Origin: Flavobacterium psychraerolatum
GTDB lineage: Bacteria > Bacteroidota > Bacteroidia > Flavobacteriales > Flavobacteriaceae
Assembly: GCF_025960985.1 (NCBI RefSeq)
Contig: NZ_JAOQMX010000008.1
Location: 33,945 to 97,944, forward strand
Length of the DNA stretch: 64,000 bases
Reading direction: 5' to 3'
In this document: positions 63,580 through 64,000 of the stretch, piece after piece
How the letters are laid out: each line of letters begins with the position of its first letter
Position numbering within the stretch: the first letter of the stretch is position 1
The notes under the pieces: model-generated
What the model saw: only the letters and a program-made list of their open reading frames with translations
Told to the model about the DNA's origin: nothing
The model's database searches: none
Program-made: the position numbers and the translations under genes

Positions 63580-63963
63580 TAAAAATATTTTACAAAGTAG
63601 CGTGTATGTAGCTCGCGGGTTGATCAAAAAGTGTATAAAAGATCTTTGGCCATGTGCGGAATTTAAAAGTGCTGGTATAATTAAAAAGAAAGAAGTTAAT
63701 TAAAGAAAATTAAGCTTTTATAATACTAACTATTCGTTATAATGCAGAATAAAAAACTGTATTTAAAAAAGTATTATCAATTAAAGCTAAATCACTTTAA
63801 ATCGTCCCTCTAACCCCCTTAGATTCAATTAATAAATGCAACATTTGGAAGTTGCCGTTTGGATGATTTTTTTTCAGAAAAGAGAAAAGAAAATTAAATC
63901 TTTTTCTCTTTTGCTGAATGGTAAATTTTGCCTTACTTGCTCCTCGACCAAAAATTGCAAAGT
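63580..63963. other. 384-bp stretch before the probable insertion element, with its likely left end
   Basis: No coding frame. From about 63836 the sequence holds ATGCAACATTTGGAAGTTGC (inner GCAAC/GTTGC) and a long hairpin (AAAAGAGAAAAG against TTTTTCTCTTTT, 63878-63912), the kind of structure that shields an IS gene from read-in transcription. This fits the left end of the element whose transposase begins at 63964, but no terminal repeat can be proven without the right end. Confidence 0.4.
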
Positions 63964-64000
63964 ATGAGCCAAATTACACAAGAGCAAAGATACATAATAG
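63964..64000 (+). CDS. Probable IS30-type transposase, N-terminal fragment at the window edge
   Basis: Only 12 codons are inside: MSQITQEQRYII. The pattern M-x-x-(L/I)-T-x-E-(Q/E)-R-Y-x-I is the usual start of IS30-family transposases, whose helix-turn-helix binds the terminal repeats. The hairpin and possible terminal repeat upstream fit a mobile element. With so little sequence this is a pattern-level call. Confidence 0.45.
   Translation, partial: MSQITQEQRYII

Overview
The window is AT-rich, gene-dense chromosomal DNA from a Flavobacterium-like member of the Bacteroidetes. Three things point there: protein families typical of the phylum (DUF2851, Porin_10-type porin, GSCFA, DUF4230, carboxypeptidase-like plug/outer-membrane barrel proteins, LemA/TPM operon); promoters with the Bacteroidetes -7 element TAnnTTTG instead of a sigma70 -10; and weak Shine-Dalgarno signals with A-rich leaders. 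Most of it is ordinary core genome: rnhB, lipB, hemL, ilvA, alaS, der, era and two initiator tRNAs. Accessory or regulatory blocks lie between.

Layout. 1-6850: end of a sodium symporter, a PspC-like protein, DUF2851, an exonuclease, a large porin, rnhB, lipB and a lipoprotein. 7300-16650: sugar block, with a LacI-type regulator (apparently a non-ATG start) divergent from a YhcH/NanQ-like protein, then a complete Leloir operon galM-galK-galT-galE followed by a vSGLT-type sodium/galactose symporter, under a divergent GntR/LacI chimeric regulator. 16750-20130: a copper-type operon with a Cys-rich mini protein, MbnP-like lipoprotein, MbnH-like di-heme protein and an outer-membrane barrel with a CxxCxC motif. 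20460-25810: two tandem LTPEQ-type secreted proteins, hemL, a glucosaminidase, a PLP enzyme, a HExxH mini-membrane protein, a 58-residue Cys-rich protein and a DUF4136 lipoprotein. 26550-31120: a phosphopantetheinyl transferase next to a Pls/PosA-type single-module NRPS, predicted to make an isopeptide-linked oligo- or poly(amino acid). 31500-36190: ilvA, truncated haemoglobin, phytase-like lipoprotein, DUF4230 and GSCFA proteins.

36500-42690 is an envelope-stress-like island: PepSY-like secreted proteins, a DUF1003 membrane protein, an OmpR-type regulator and histidine kinase, and three further secreted proteins or lipoproteins. At least four of its promoters share two 11-bp direct repeats (CTTCATTT) placed exactly 16 bp upstream of the TAnnTTTG element. 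This looks like a local regulon of the two-component system and is the clearest candidate for something undescribed here.

42800-64000: a lipoprotein, a barrel protein, alaS, an M23 peptidase, a MerR regulator, the LemA-TPM-TPM operon, an eroded orphan cobalamin riboswitch, an Rrf2 regulator next to an alginate-export-type porin, a TonB-receptor-like barrel, der, era, two identical tRNA-fMet genes, an HxlR regulator with duplicated operators divergent from two membrane proteins, a lipoprotein, and at the very edge the probable start of an IS30-type transposase. I see no CRISPR array, prophage or recognisable defence system.
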